Assembly (NCBI GenBank): GCA_014859655.1
Contig: JACUTT010000007.1
Coordinates: forward strand, 1-64,000
Direction: 5' to 3'
From: Campylobacterales bacterium
GTDB lineage: Bacteria > Campylobacterota > Campylobacteria > Campylobacterales > Sulfurimonadaceae
Length of the DNA: 64,000 nt
Shown piece after piece: positions 27,423-37,511 of this stretch. Positions within the stretch are counted from its first letter, which is position 1, and every line of letters starts with the position of its first letter. The notes below the pieces were generated by a model. It saw only the letters and a list, made by a program, of their open reading frames with translations, was not told the origin of the DNA and made no database searches. A program made the position numbers and the translations under genes.

Positions 27423-28853
27423 ATGGGAAAATTCGTAAACAACGTTGATGAATTCTTTAAATATTGTGAAGAGAATGACGTACAATTTGTTGACCTTCGC
27501 TTTACCGATATTAAAGGCGCATGGCATCACCTTACTTACCGCATGAGCGCAGTAAGTACTGATATTTTAAACAACGGTTTCCCGTTTGACGGTTCTTCGA
27601 TCGATGCATGGCAGCCGATCAACAAATCAGACATGATATTAAAAGCAGACGTGCCGACAGCATTTATGGATCCTTTTACTGCCGATCCAACCATCATTCT
27701 TATCTGTGACGTATATGATATCTACAAAAAAGCGCTCTACGAAAAGTGCCCGCGTTCAATCGCTAAAAAAGCATTGGCACATGCTGAGTCTATTGGTATT
27801 GCAGATGCGGCATATTTTGGTCCTGAGAATGAGTTCTTTATCTTTGACGACGTGAAGATTATTGACAATGTCAATGAAGCGGGCTACCGTGTTGATACCG
27901 AAGAGGGTGAATGGAACGATAACACTACCTTTGAGGGTATGTACAACACAGGGCACCGTCCACGTAACAAGGGCGGTTACTTCCCGGTTCAGCCTACAGA
28001 CTCGATGGTAGACCTTCGCGCCGAGATGATGCTGGTACTTGAGCAGGTCGGACTCGAAGTTATTCTTGGCCACCATGAAGTCGCACAGGGACAGGGCGAG
28101 ATTGGTATCGTCTTCTCCGACATCATCAGCGCCGCTGACAATGTCCAAAAATACAAGTATGTCGTGAAAATGGTTGCCCACCTTAACGGCAAGACTGCCA
28201 CTTTTATGCCAAAACCTCTTTACGGCGACAACGGAAGCGGCATGCACGTTCACCAGTCACTCTGGAAAGACGGCAAAAACCTTTTCTACAAAGAGGGCGA
28301 GTACGGCAATCTTTCTGAGATGGCCCTGTATTACACGGGCGGTATCTTCAAACACGCCCGCGCGGTTGCTGCCTTTACCAACCCGTCAACAAACTCATAC
28401 AAGCGTCTTATTCCGGGCTTTGAAGCTCCGAGCATCCTGACCTACTCTAGCCAGAACCGTTCGGCTTCATGCCGTATCCCTTACGGTGCAGGCGAAAAAG
28501 CGACACGTATCGAGATGCGTTTCCCAGATTCTACAGCATGTCCATACCTTGCCTTTGCCGTCATGATGATGGCCGGTCTTGATGGTATCAAGAACAAAGA
28601 GATTCCGATCGGTCCGATGGATGAGGATCTGTTCGAGCTGAGCCTTGATGAGATCCGTGAAAAAGGAATCCCTCAAATGCCGCATACGCTTCGCGGCTCA
28701 CTAGAGGCTCTTATTCGTGACAATGATTTCTTGAAGCCGGTATTTACCCAGGATTTCATTGACACCTACCAGCACTATAAGTTTGAGACACAGGTATGGC
28801 CGGACGAAGCGCGTCCTACTGCCTTTGAATTCAAAACCACTTACTCTTGCTAA
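27423..28853 (+). CDS. glnA: Glutamine synthetase type I
   Basis: [59 protein letters not shown]. Confidence 0.97.
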   Translation: MGKFVNNVDEFFKYCEENDVQFVDLRFTDIKGAWHHLTYRMSAVSTDILNNGFPFDGSSIDAWQPINKSDMILKADVPTAFMDPFTADPTIILICDVYDIYKKALYEKCPRSIAKKALAHAESIGIADAAYFGPENEFFIFDDVKIIDNVNEAGYRVDTEEGEWNDNTTFEGMYNTGHRPRNKGGYFPVQPTDSMVDLRAEMMLVLEQVGLEVILGHHEVAQGQGEIGIVFSDIISAADNVQKYKYVVKMVAHLNGKTATFMPKPLYGDNGSGMHVHQSLWKDGKNLFYKEGEYGNLSEMALYYTGGIFKHARAVAAFTNPSTNSYKRLIPGFEAPSILTYSSQNRSASCRIPYGAGEKATRIEMRFPDSTACPYLAFAVMMMAGLDGIKNKEIPIGPMDEDLFELSLDEIREKGIPQMPHTLRGSLEALIRDNDFLKPVFTQDFIDTYQHYKFETQVWPDEARPTAFEFKTTYSC

Positions 28854-28859
28854 GCTAGT

Positions 28860-28885
28860 GCCCTCAAGGATAAGACCTTGCGGGC
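28860..28885 (+). terminator. glnA terminator-like hairpin
   Basis: GCCCtCAAGG-ataaga-CCTTGcGGGC. Confidence 0.65.
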
Positions 28886-28946
28886 CTACCTGCTTTAAAA
28901 TATTTTAATCCTCACTATTAATCATTTTTTGTTATAATTGTTCATT

Positions 28947-29960
28947 ATGATAAAAAACCCTTTCGTAAAATCGGCTCCGGAAATAAAGCGGCGAAAAAAC
29001 CCAAGTGAGCAGTATGGCCTTCTATCAACGGACGAGTTGATAGAGTCGATCAAAAAAACTGCCCGTTCCCCCAGCAGAAACGACCTTGACCTACAGCTTG
29101 ACTTTTTCTTAAAACGCTACGAAAAACGCAAAAAAAGCCTTGAGGTAAGCGTCAGCCATGCCGACAGATTGCGACAAGAGCTTGACAGCATCAATCATGA
29201 CCTTGAACAACGTATCCAAGAAGAGGTCAAGCTTCGCAAAGAGAACCACAGAATGTATGAGCAGCAGGCAAAAATGGCCTCAATGGGCGAGATGATGGAC
29301 GCGGTTGCGCATCAATGGAAACAGCCGCTCAATGCCCTCTCTATGATGAGCGACATCCTCAGAGGCGATTTTGAAAGCGGCAGTGTTGACCAGGCCTATA
29401 TCAACGAGCTCACCGATGATATTCAGGTACAGATCGAGCACATGGTCACCACATTGCAGGAGTTCAGAACATTTTTCAGGCCTGACAAGGAAGCGAAGAG
29501 CTTCGGCATCAAGCGCTGTGTGCAGTCGGTTATGCTACTTGTCAATGATGAGTTCTTGAAAAACAATATCAGCATTTCTATCCAAAGCTCCAAGGAGATC
29601 CTGATACACGGGATAGAAAATGAGTTTAAACACCTCATCTTGAACATCATCAACAATGCCAAAGATGCCTTCAACGAGAAAGCTATCAAAGAGCGCCGTA
29701 TTGACATCAGCTTCTACCGAGAAGACAGCCATATCAATATAGAGATCGAGGACAATGCGGGGGGAATACCGCCGGAGTTCCTCCATGACATCTTCAAACC
29801 CGAGTTCACAACCAAAACAGAGGGCAAAGGCACGGGTATCGGTCTGTATATGAGTATGCAGATCGCACAAAAGCTCGGCGGCTCCCTTTCGGCAACAAAC
29901 ACAGAACACGGGGCGCGCTTTTTGCTTGAGATCGTCTCAAACAACTCATCCCCAGAGTAG
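28947..29960 (+). CDS. Sensor histidine kinase
   Basis: AHQWKQPLNALSMMSDIL H-box; NIINNAKDAF N-box; FTTKTEGKGTGIGLYMS G-box. Confidence 0.9.
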   Translation: MIKNPFVKSAPEIKRRKNPSEQYGLLSTDELIESIKKTARSPSRNDLDLQLDFFLKRYEKRKKSLEVSVSHADRLRQELDSINHDLEQRIQEEVKLRKENHRMYEQQAKMASMGEMMDAVAHQWKQPLNALSMMSDILRGDFESGSVDQAYINELTDDIQVQIEHMVTTLQEFRTFFRPDKEAKSFGIKRCVQSVMLLVNDEFLKNNISISIQSSKEILIHGIENEFKHLILNIINNAKDAFNEKAIKERRIDISFYREDSHINIEIEDNAGGIPPEFLHDIFKPEFTTKTEGKGTGIGLYMSMQIAQKLGGSLSATNTEHGARFLLEIVSNNSSPE

Positions 29961-29965
29961 CCAAG

Positions 29966-30273
29966 ATGGCCTATAGGTTCCTCCTCTTAGAAGATGACCT
30001 TTGCTTGCATAGACGCTCAAGGAGATGCTTGAAGAGGAGGAATATAGCGTCGATCTAGCCCAAATTGAAGACGAAGCCGCCGAGCATGTCTCCCGCAACA
30101 GATACGACCTCTATATCTTTGATATCAATGCTCCCGAGGGTGTCTATGCCCTCTTCGCCATTGCAAATACTAGCGACTATGGCTACTATCTACAAGATGC
30201 CTATCTTAAAAAAGGCTTCATGATTTTTCATGATTTTCTCTTTTTTCTCTTTTGCACCCCCACTTTGCTATAA
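29966..30273 (+). pseudogene. Degraded response-regulator receiver domain
   Basis: MAYRFLLLEDD (frame of 29966), then TLKEMLEEEEYSVDLAQ...RYDLYIFDIN (frame of 30025) with TAG at 30010; truncated after QDAYLKKGF. Confidence 0.7.
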
Positions 30274-30274
30274 T
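30269..30274 (+). promoter_or_regulatory. Likely -10 box upstream of leuA
   Basis: GCTATAAT, ~75 nt upstream of leuA ATG. Confidence 0.5.
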
Positions 30275-30312
30275 TGCACTATCAGTAACGTATTTATTGA
30301 AATTTGAGTTTA

Positions 30313-30332
30313 CTGCAAGTCTTCTCTTGCAG
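30313..30332 (+). promoter_or_regulatory. Hairpin in the leuA leader
   Basis: CTGCAAG-tcttct-CTTGCAG between the putative -10 and the leuA start. Confidence 0.4.
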
Positions 30333-30349
30333 ATTTCCAAGGAATCCTT

Positions 30350-32017
30350 ATGAAGGAAGTTGTACAGAAATATCAACCTTATCCGCAGGTCGATTTGCCC
30401 AATAGAGAGTGGCCGAACAGAGTCATAGAAAAAGCACCGATCTGGTGCAGCGTGGATCTTCGCGACGGCAACCAAGCCCTTGTCACACCTATGAACCTAA
30501 GCCAAAAACTCGAACTGTACAAACTCCTTGTCAAACTCGGTTTCAAAAATATTGAGGTGGGATTTCCCTCCGCCTCAAAGGTCGAATTCGACTTTTTGCG
30601 CACCCTTGTCGAGCAGAACCTCATCCCCGATGATGTGACTATTCAGGTCTTGGTACAGGCGCGAGAGCACCTTATCGAAAAGACTTTTGAGGCACTAAGA
30701 GGCGTCAAACATGCCATCGTGCATCTGTACAACTCCACCTCCGTGGCGCAGCGAAAGATCGTCTTCAAGATGAGCCAGGAGGAGATCATCACACTCGCCC
30801 TTGAAGGCGTCGAGCTGGTCAAAAAATACGAGGCGAAGCATAACGGGAAGATCTCTTTGGAGTACTCTCCGGAGAGTTTTACGGGCACAGAGCTTGAGTT
30901 TGCCTCCAAGATCTGCAACGCAGTGACCAAAGCCTGGGGCATCAGCGAAGAGCGCAAGGTCGTCATCAACCTTCCCGCAACGGTCGAGATGGCGACACCC
31001 AATGTCTATGCCGACCAGATAGAGTGGATGGGCCGACACCTTGACAACCGTGAACATGTGCTGATCTCAACGCACACGCACAACGACCGCGGTACCTCAG
31101 TTGCCGCGACAGAGCTGGCACTTTTGGCCGGAGCGGACCGTGTTGAGGGCACCCTTCTTTCCAACGGCGAGCGCACTGGAAATGTCGATATCATCACCCT
31201 TGCTTTGAACATGTACACCCAGGGGATTGACCCTAAACTGGACTTTTCTGATATCAACACCGTTTTGGATGTCGTTGAGCGCTGCACAAATATCGAGACA
31301 CATGTGCGCCATCCCTATGTAGGAGAACTCGTATATACAGCTTTTTCAGGTTCTCACCAGGATGCCATCAATAAAGGACTCGCCTACCAAAAGAGTAAGA
31401 AAGATGAGTTCTGGGAAGTGCCCTACCTTCCTATCGATCCCGGCGATCTCGGACGTAGCTATGAGGGAATCATCCGCATCAACTCCCAGTCAGGAAAAGG
31501 CGGGGTCGCCTACCTTTTGGAAGAAAAATACGGCTACTCACTTCCCAAAAAGATGCATCCCGAGATCGGGCGCATCGTGCAGCTTGTGACGGACAAAGAG
31601 GGCAGAGAACTTGAGGCGGAAGAGATCTTTGATATCTTCAAAAAGACCTATTTCAAACCCAAGATGCATATTGAGCTCATCGATTTTGCTATGAGTTCGG
31701 TCACAGCCAAGGATCATCTGGTCAAGTGCACCCTGACCTATAACTATAAGGGCAAGGAGGTCAAGACTTTAGGGCAGGGAAATGGCCCGATCGATGCCTG
31801 TCGAGATGCCCTTAAAAAAGATTATCCCAACAAGTTCACCTTAACAGACTTTACCCAACATACCTGCGGGGTGAAGTCCTCGGCAAAAGCGGTTGCCTAT
31901 ATCCAGGTGCAGACAAAATCCTTGGACGCCTTCTACGGAGTCGGCGCGGATACCGATACAGCCTACGCCTCGATAAAAGCACTCTTTTGTGCGCTGAACC
32001 GGGCTTTTGCAGCCTAA
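30350..32017 (+). CDS. leuA: 2-isopropylmalate synthase
   Basis: APIWCSVDLRDGNQALVTPMNL; VEGTLLSNGERTGNVDIITLALNMYTQG. Confidence 0.96.
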   Translation: MKEVVQKYQPYPQVDLPNREWPNRVIEKAPIWCSVDLRDGNQALVTPMNLSQKLELYKLLVKLGFKNIEVGFPSASKVEFDFLRTLVEQNLIPDDVTIQVLVQAREHLIEKTFEALRGVKHAIVHLYNSTSVAQRKIVFKMSQEEIITLALEGVELVKKYEAKHNGKISLEYSPESFTGTELEFASKICNAVTKAWGISEERKVVINLPATVEMATPNVYADQIEWMGRHLDNREHVLISTHTHNDRGTSVAATELALLAGADRVEGTLLSNGERTGNVDIITLALNMYTQGIDPKLDFSDINTVLDVVERCTNIETHVRHPYVGELVYTAFSGSHQDAINKGLAYQKSKKDEFWEVPYLPIDPGDLGRSYEGIIRINSQSGKGGVAYLLEEKYGYSLPKKMHPEIGRIVQLVTDKEGRELEAEEIFDIFKKTYFKPKMHIELIDFAMSSVTAKDHLVKCTLTYNYKGKEVKTLGQGNGPIDACRDALKKDYPNKFTLTDFTQHTCGVKSSAKAVAYIQVQTKSLDAFYGVGADTDTAYASIKALFCALNRAFAA

Positions 32018-32484
32018 AAGAAGAAACCGATAAGCACTTCTGCATAGGTATGCGTTTTATCGAAGATTGCCGTCCGGCTCTCGTGTCTCTCCTGTACGAT
32101 GCCGCCGCTGACCAGGAGATTTTGATTTACTATGGCCAAGCCCGCGCGGTACCCGTAAGCATTGATATTATCAAAATTGCTGACAAAGATATGCCGGTAG
32201 AGCACTCCGACATAGGGGCGCAGCTTTTTATCCACAGGTATAAAATAGCTGCTCTCTGCACTTATCTTCTGAATGTTTGGGCTTGCCGAAAACCACCTCT
32301 CATACCCTACTCCCACAGAAAGATCGTCTAGGATAAAATAGTTGCCGCTGAGACCGGCTACGGTATAGTTCTCGTTTGAAACCGAGACAGAACCCAGTTT
32401 TATTCCAAGAGACGCACTCCCTTGCGAAAACATATCCGCACTCAGTGTCATCCAGATCATTACAAGTGCTATTAGCGTTTTCAT
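32014..32484 (-). CDS. Outer-membrane beta-barrel-like protein
   Basis: Signal peptide; alternating hydrophobic strands; C-terminal ...EVLIGFFF. Confidence 0.65.
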   Translation of the reverse strand: MKTLIALVMIWMTLSADMFSQGSASLGIKLGSVSVSNENYTVAGLSGNYFILDDLSVGVGYERWFSASPNIQKISAESSYFIPVDKKLRPYVGVLYRHIFVSNFDNINAYGYRAGLAIVNQNLLVSGGIVQERHESRTAIFDKTHTYAEVLIGFFF

Positions 32485-32493
32485 CTGTTTCCT

Positions 32494-34437
32494 TTAAAAA
32501 AGAAGTTCTTCGTTTGCGCCTTGCGTGTTTTGCACCTGAGGCGGTTTGGAAATGGGCGTAAAATACTCTTTTTGGCCATTAACAATTGTACTCACAATCC
32601 CTTCAGGCTCATCGAATTTTCGTTTTGTCTCCGGGTGTGTGCGCAGTATATCTTTATAAAACGCTGCAAATACCGGAGCCGCTGTCCGTCCGCCCTGTTC
32701 GCCTTTAAACATCGGCGTATTGTCATCATTTCCGTACCAGACAATCGTCTGTATCTCAGGGGAGAAACCGCAGAACCAGGCATCGACGCCGTTGTTGGTT
32801 GTTCCTGTTTTGCCCGCAAGCTCTATCCCCGGTACACGCGCACGCCTTCCCGTTCCTTTTGTGACAACATCTTTTAAGATATCGATCATGATATAGGCCT
32901 GCTCCGGCGAGGTCAGTACCTCTTTTTTATTCTTGTATCTCATCTCTTGGCCGAATGTGTTTTGGACACTGTGAATCAGGATCGGCTCAACCTGGGTGCC
33001 GTAATTGGAGATCGTCGTATAGTAGCGGCTGAAATCAAGAGGCGAGACAGAGATACTTCCCAGAGCCAGAGAAAGATCGGCAGGAAGATCCTGTATGCCA
33101 AACCGATATAGCTCACGCCGCATCGTCGTCAGACCGATGTCTGTGACAAGATTGATTGTGGCAAGGTTGCGCGAATAGATCAAGGCCTCACGCAGCGTAA
33201 TGAAGCCCTTATAATCTTTTTCATAGTTTTTCGGACGCCACTTCTTCTCTTCACCATCGAGCTCATAATCATAAGTCCGCGCGATGTCCACAAGCTGCGA
33301 AGCACCCGAATACCCAAGGTCTACCGCCACCTGATAGATCAAGGGCTTGAAGGCTGAGCCCGGCTGCCGTTTTGCCTGTGTGGCACGGTTGTACTGGCTC
33401 TGCGTGTAGTCAAGACCGCCGACCAGGGCCAGGATATCTCCGCTTTGCGGCTCCATAGCGACCAGGGCGCCATTCATCTTCTCCATCAGCGTCTGGTTGA
33501 AATCTTCCGAGAGCCTCATGCGCTCAAGGCCCAGCTCATACCCTTTTTGAAGCGCTTCTCTTCCGGCTTCTTGCATGCGGATGTCGATCGAGGTCATGAT
33601 CTTGTAGCCGCCACCGCGCAAGTTGTCAAAGGTACCGTTTAGCTGTCGCATCACCTCGTCGACAACATAAGGCGCACGGTTTCGTGTCAGCGTATCGTCA
33701 AAGACCTCCGGCTTCTCCTCCAAGGCAGAGACATAAGCCTTCTCGTCTATCCAGCCGAGCTGATACATACGGCTGACAACACGGTTTGCCCGTCCCATTG
33801 CCTGCTCGTAATGGCGCGTGGGCATATAGTACGAGGGTGCCTTCGGCAGTCCGACCAAGACAGCGATCTCTTTGAGGCTGAGACGGTCAAGATCTTTGTG
33901 AAAATATCCCAAAGCCGCCGTTTTTATCCCGTAATATCCGTGTCCGTAGTAGATCTGGTTGAGATAGCGCTCCAGTATCTCCTCTTTTGTCAGTTCAGTT
34001 TCGATCTTAAGGGCGAAAAGAAGCTCTTTGAACTTACGCGAAAACTTTTTTTCCCGCGTCAGAAGTGTGTTTTTGACCAGCTGCTGTGTTATCGTCGAAG
34101 CGCCTTCTACCAGCCCTCCAGCCTTAATATCTTTGATGACCGCTCGAAATATGGCATCTACATTCACGCCCGAATGTTCAAAAAACATCGTATCCTCGAT
34201 GGCGATAAGCGCTTCGATCACCTGCGGCGGAATATGGGCAAAATTGACATAATAACGGTGCTCTTTGTCAAAGATATTGGCGATCTTGTCGCCGTTTCGA
34301 TCAAATATCTCCGTTGTCAATGTCGGATTATAGTTAATCAGCGTGTTGACCTCATATTTGACCTGGTTGTAATAGTAGGCCAAAGATGCTGTGCCCGAGA
34401 GGCCCAGAACTGCCGCTAAAATTAAAAAAAATCTCAT
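32494..34437 (-). CDS. Penicillin-binding protein 1A (transglycosylase/transpeptidase)
   Basis: EDTMFFEHSGVNVDAIFRA; GASTITQQLVKNTLLTREKKFSRKFKE; QPGSAFKPLIY; LAGKTGTTNN. Confidence 0.95.
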   Translation of the reverse strand: MRFFLILAAVLGLSGTASLAYYYNQVKYEVNTLINYNPTLTTEIFDRNGDKIANIFDKEHRYYVNFAHIPPQVIEALIAIEDTMFFEHSGVNVDAIFRAVIKDIKAGGLVEGASTITQQLVKNTLLTREKKFSRKFKELLFALKIETELTKEEILERYLNQIYYGHGYYGIKTAALGYFHKDLDRLSLKEIAVLVGLPKAPSYYMPTRHYEQAMGRANRVVSRMYQLGWIDEKAYVSALEEKPEVFDDTLTRNRAPYVVDEVMRQLNGTFDNLRGGGYKIMTSIDIRMQEAGREALQKGYELGLERMRLSEDFNQTLMEKMNGALVAMEPQSGDILALVGGLDYTQSQYNRATQAKRQPGSAFKPLIYQVAVDLGYSGASQLVDIARTYDYELDGEEKKWRPKNYEKDYKGFITLREALIYSRNLATINLVTDIGLTTMRRELYRFGIQDLPADLSLALGSISVSPLDFSRYYTTISNYGTQVEPILIHSVQNTFGQEMRYKNKKEVLTSPEQAYIMIDILKDVVTKGTGRRARVPGIELAGKTGTTNNGVDAWFCGFSPEIQTIVWYGNDDNTPMFKGEQGGRTAAPVFAAFYKDILRTHPETKRKFDEPEGIVSTIVNGQKEYFTPISKPPQVQNTQGANEELLF

Positions 34438-35126
34438 ACCCTATATTCCCGATTTAAAAAATTTGATGCTATCAGCACCCTTGTGTATTCCGCCTGCGGT
34501 TGATTCAAAATCACCGATGTCTCTGCGCTTTCGACGACTCTGCCGTTCTTTATGACACATATCTCTTCGCACATAGCCTCGGCACTCTTCATATCGTGCG
34601 TGACAAAAAGGATCTTGAATCCCATCGTCTTCTGCAGTCTTTTGAGAAGCTCAATCACCACTTCTCTGTTGTGCGGGTCAAGCGCTGTCGTCGGCTCATC
34701 CAGAAGCATCAGCTTGGGATCCGAGCTCAACGCCATCGCAATAATAACGCGCTGCAGCTGTCCGCCGGAGAGTTCGGAGGGAAAGCGTTCGCTAAGAGAA
34801 AAGTCAAGACCTACCTGCTTAAAAAGGGTCTTCATCTTCTCTTTGGGCGCAAAAAACTGCTTCGAGATCTTGGTCAGCGGAGAGAGTGCCGTAAATGGAT
34901 TTTGCGGAACAAAGGCCAGGCTTTTACCGCGTATCAGCTCGAAGGGGGCATCTATCTCCAGCTCAAGATGCATACTCTCCGGGAGCATTCCCAGCAGTGC
35001 CTTGAGTGTCAGACTCTTGCCGCTTCCGCTCTGGCCGACCAGAGCCAAAGAGTTTTTGAGCTCAAAAGAGATATCGACAAGGCTTTGGCCCTGATAGGAT
35101 ATGTGCAGTCTATCTATCTTCATCAA
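34434..35126 (-). CDS. ABC transporter ATP-binding protein (Dpp/Opp-type)
   Basis: ALVGQSGSGKSLTLKALLGM Walker A; LSGGQLQRVIIAMAL; LMLLDEPTTALD. Confidence 0.92.
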   Translation of the reverse strand: MMKIDRLHISYQGQSLVDISFELKNSLALVGQSGSGKSLTLKALLGMLPESMHLELEIDAPFELIRGKSLAFVPQNPFTALSPLTKISKQFFAPKEKMKTLFKQVGLDFSLSERFPSELSGGQLQRVIIAMALSSDPKLMLLDEPTTALDPHNREVVIELLKRLQKTMGFKILFVTHDMKSAEAMCEEICVIKNGRVVESAETSVILNQPQAEYTRVLIASNFLNREYRV

Positions 35127-35134
35127 CAGCCATT

Positions 35135-36232
35135 TTATCTAATTTTACTTTTTATAAGACAACAGACATCCCTCAGCGCTTTTTCACCTGCCCCAAGTCG
35201 CGCGATAAGACGGATAATCGGCGCATCCACCGTCGGCTGGCGAATGGCGCCGACAAGATAGCCCTCCTGCAAAAGTTCAGCCTGGATCTGCACTGCCCTG
35301 CGGTTGTCCTCGACCCTGATAGGGACGATCAGTCCTTCGCATTTCAGACCCAGGATCTCTTCGATTATCTTCTGGCGTGAGGCGATCTGCTCTTTCAACG
35401 AAGGTAGATTTTTCTGGATATACTCTAGCGAGGCCTCGCCCAGGGCCGTATCAAAAAGTGAGGGGGCCGTGGCATAGATAATGGGTTTTGCCCGGTTGAT
35501 AAGATAATCGATGATGTGTGACGAGGCCAGGATATAGGCGCCGAAACTTCCGTACGCCTTGCCCAGGGTCCCCATCTTGATGTAGTTCGCTTTGACCTCG
35601 AGTCCGTAAAAGTCAAGAATCCCGCCCAGATGCGCTCCGATCACACCCGAACTGTGTGCCTCGTCTAAGACAAGCAGGGCTTCGTAACTATCGGCAAGAG
35701 AGATAATCTCTTTGTTCAACAGATCCGCGTCCATGGAGTAGATCCCTTCAACAGCGATGATCTTGCGCTTTGCGGATGAGTTTTCAAGCATTTTTCTCAA
35801 CTCTTCGGCGTCGTTGTGTTTAAAATAACTCACCTTTGATTCAAGAAGTTTCGCAGCCAGCACTCCCGAGGCGTGGTACTTCTCATCCATAAAAAGCTCA
35901 TCTCCCTTGCGCACGAGAGCTTCGATAAGAGCAATATTGGCGTTAAACCCAGAGCCGAGTATCACCCCCTCCTCATACCCGTTGACCCGGCAGAGGGCTT
36001 TTTCAAAAGAGGCGTGGATGCTATGGTAGCCATTGACCAGCATCGAGGCTTTTGGGGCATGAGAATCGCAGGAGGCAAGGCGTGCGCAGGCCTTGTTTAG
36101 CAGATCTTTGTTGTGCGCAAGCCCCAGGTAGTCGTTTGAGGCCAGATCGATGATCCTCGCGTCAAATATACGGCGCTCTCTATAGCGTCCGGAGCGCTTA
36201 AGCGCGGCCAGCTCTGTGCTATAGCTGATCAT
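35135..36232 (-). CDS. bioF: 8-amino-7-oxononanoate synthase / AOS-family aminotransferase
   Basis: DLASNDYLGLAHN; LVLDEAHSSGVIG; KMGTLGKAYGSFGAYI. Confidence 0.9.
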   Translation of the reverse strand: MISYSTELAALKRSGRYRERRIFDARIIDLASNDYLGLAHNKDLLNKACARLASCDSHAPKASMLVNGYHSIHASFEKALCRVNGYEEGVILGSGFNANIALIEALVRKGDELFMDEKYHASGVLAAKLLESKVSYFKHNDAEELRKMLENSSAKRKIIAVEGIYSMDADLLNKEIISLADSYEALLVLDEAHSSGVIGAHLGGILDFYGLEVKANYIKMGTLGKAYGSFGAYILASSHIIDYLINRAKPIIYATAPSLFDTALGEASLEYIQKNLPSLKEQIASRQKIIEEILGLKCEGLIVPIRVEDNRRAVQIQAELLQEGYLVGAIRQPTVDAPIIRLIARLGAGEKALRDVCCLIKSKIR

Positions 36233-36792
36233 AGCGCGAGATAGGGGAGGAGTTTTTCAATGCTGAGCCCCATAGCGCAAGACTCATAGCCTTTGACCTC
36301 TTTGATGTAGGACTTACAAAAGCCTTCTACCATGCATCCGCCGGCTTTTCCCCTCCACTCGCCTGAGTGCAGGTAGGATTCAAGTTTTTCTTTGTCAAAA
36401 GTGTCGAAAAGATACTCCGTGCTTGAGATATCCACAAGCTCAAACTTTTCGCTTTTGTAGATCATACAGGTGATAATGGAGGTGGTGTTTGCGCTTTGGC
36501 TTAACAGTATCTCTCTGGCATCATCAATATTTTTAGCTTTTCGAAGGATCTTGTTCTGGGAGGCAACAACGGTGTCAGCACAGAGAAGCGGGTACTCATG
36601 GTAGTCATATTCTCTAAGTGCGGCCTTGTATTTTCCCACCGTCGCCTGATAGACGAAGTTTTTTGCAGAGTGTGCAATGATCTGTTCTTCGTCATAGTCT
36701 ACAGGCGACTGGATGAAGTCAAGACCCGCACCGTGTAAAATTAGTGCTCTGCTCTCGGACTGTGAGCAGAGTCTGATCTTCTTAGTTTTCAT
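36229..36792 (-). CDS. maf: Maf-family nucleotide pyrophosphatase
   Basis: LCSQSESRALILHGAGLDF; YPLLCADTVVASQNKIL; GGCMVEGF. Confidence 0.88.
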   Translation of the reverse strand: MKTKKIRLCSQSESRALILHGAGLDFIQSPVDYDEEQIIAHSAKNFVYQATVGKYKAALREYDYHEYPLLCADTVVASQNKILRKAKNIDDAREILLSQSANTTSIITCMIYKSEKFELVDISSTEYLFDTFDKEKLESYLHSGEWRGKAGGCMVEGFCKSYIKEVKGYESCAMGLSIEKLLPYLAL

Positions 36793-36816
36793 AAGAAATT
36801 ATACCGAAATTTGTCC

Positions 36817-37356
36817 CTAAAAAGAGCTCTGCAGGATGATGCCCAGCATAATCTCTACCGCACCCAAAATAATATTTATCGGCATCAAATAGTTGTAGAT
36901 TATCCAGAGTGCATCTTTGCACTTTTTGCACTCTTTCATATTGCTGCAGTGGTCGAAGTTCTTCGCAGCCCTAGAGTTGATCCATGCCATCAGACCCATG
37001 TTCATCACCATTACTGTCCAGATGGCGCCTTTGGTATGGATCATCTTGTACATGTCAACTGCCGTGTCCGTCGTCATAAATCCTTCCGGATCGATCGCAT
37101 TGTCTTTGTATCCCAGCGCCATTAGCACAGAGGTGAGAAAAAGAAGGATGATGAAGGGAAAGGTGAGCTTAAAAAAGCGCTTGTATCGCTCTGTCTCATA
37201 GATGTACTCTTCTGGTGTGGAGAGCTGGCGCAGCGGCTTCACTCTGCCATAACGCGCCGAGATCATAGCCCCCAGCCAGACAACCGCACTCAGGACATGC
37301 ACGAAGATGACCTGGTTAGCATAAGTACTCATTATGTGGTAGATAGTATCACTCAC
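36817..37356 (-). CDS. CopD-like four-TM membrane protein
   Basis: VIFVHVLSAVVWLGAMISARYG; paralogous to 37512-38051. Confidence 0.7.
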   Translation of the reverse strand: MSDTIYHIMSTYANQVIFVHVLSAVVWLGAMISARYGRVKPLRQLSTPEEYIYETERYKRFFKLTFPFIILLFLTSVLMALGYKDNAIDPEGFMTTDTAVDMYKMIHTKGAIWTVMVMNMGLMAWINSRAAKNFDHCSNMKECKKCKDALWIIYNYLMPINIILGAVEIMLGIILQSSF

Positions 37357-37472
37357 TAAGTTTCCTTTAAATATTGTGTCAGAGATATTAACAAAGTACG
37401 TCTTAAAATATTATTATAATTTTTTATATTAAACTTGAGGAGTACAAAATGGGGAGAAAGGGGAAGTTTTAG

Positions 37473-37497
37473 AAAAAAGCCCCCTCAGAAAGAGGGT
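37473..37497 (-). terminator. Rho-independent terminator-like hairpin
   Basis: Minus strand CCCTC-tttct-GAGGG followed by GGCTTTTTTCT. Confidence 0.75.
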
Positions 37498-37511
37498 TTA
37501 AAAGAAGAGAA

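Noticed and set aside
34500-35261. 253-aa ORF antisense to the ABC ATPase
   Set aside because: ATPase motifs on the opposite strand are intact; the translation has no family features.
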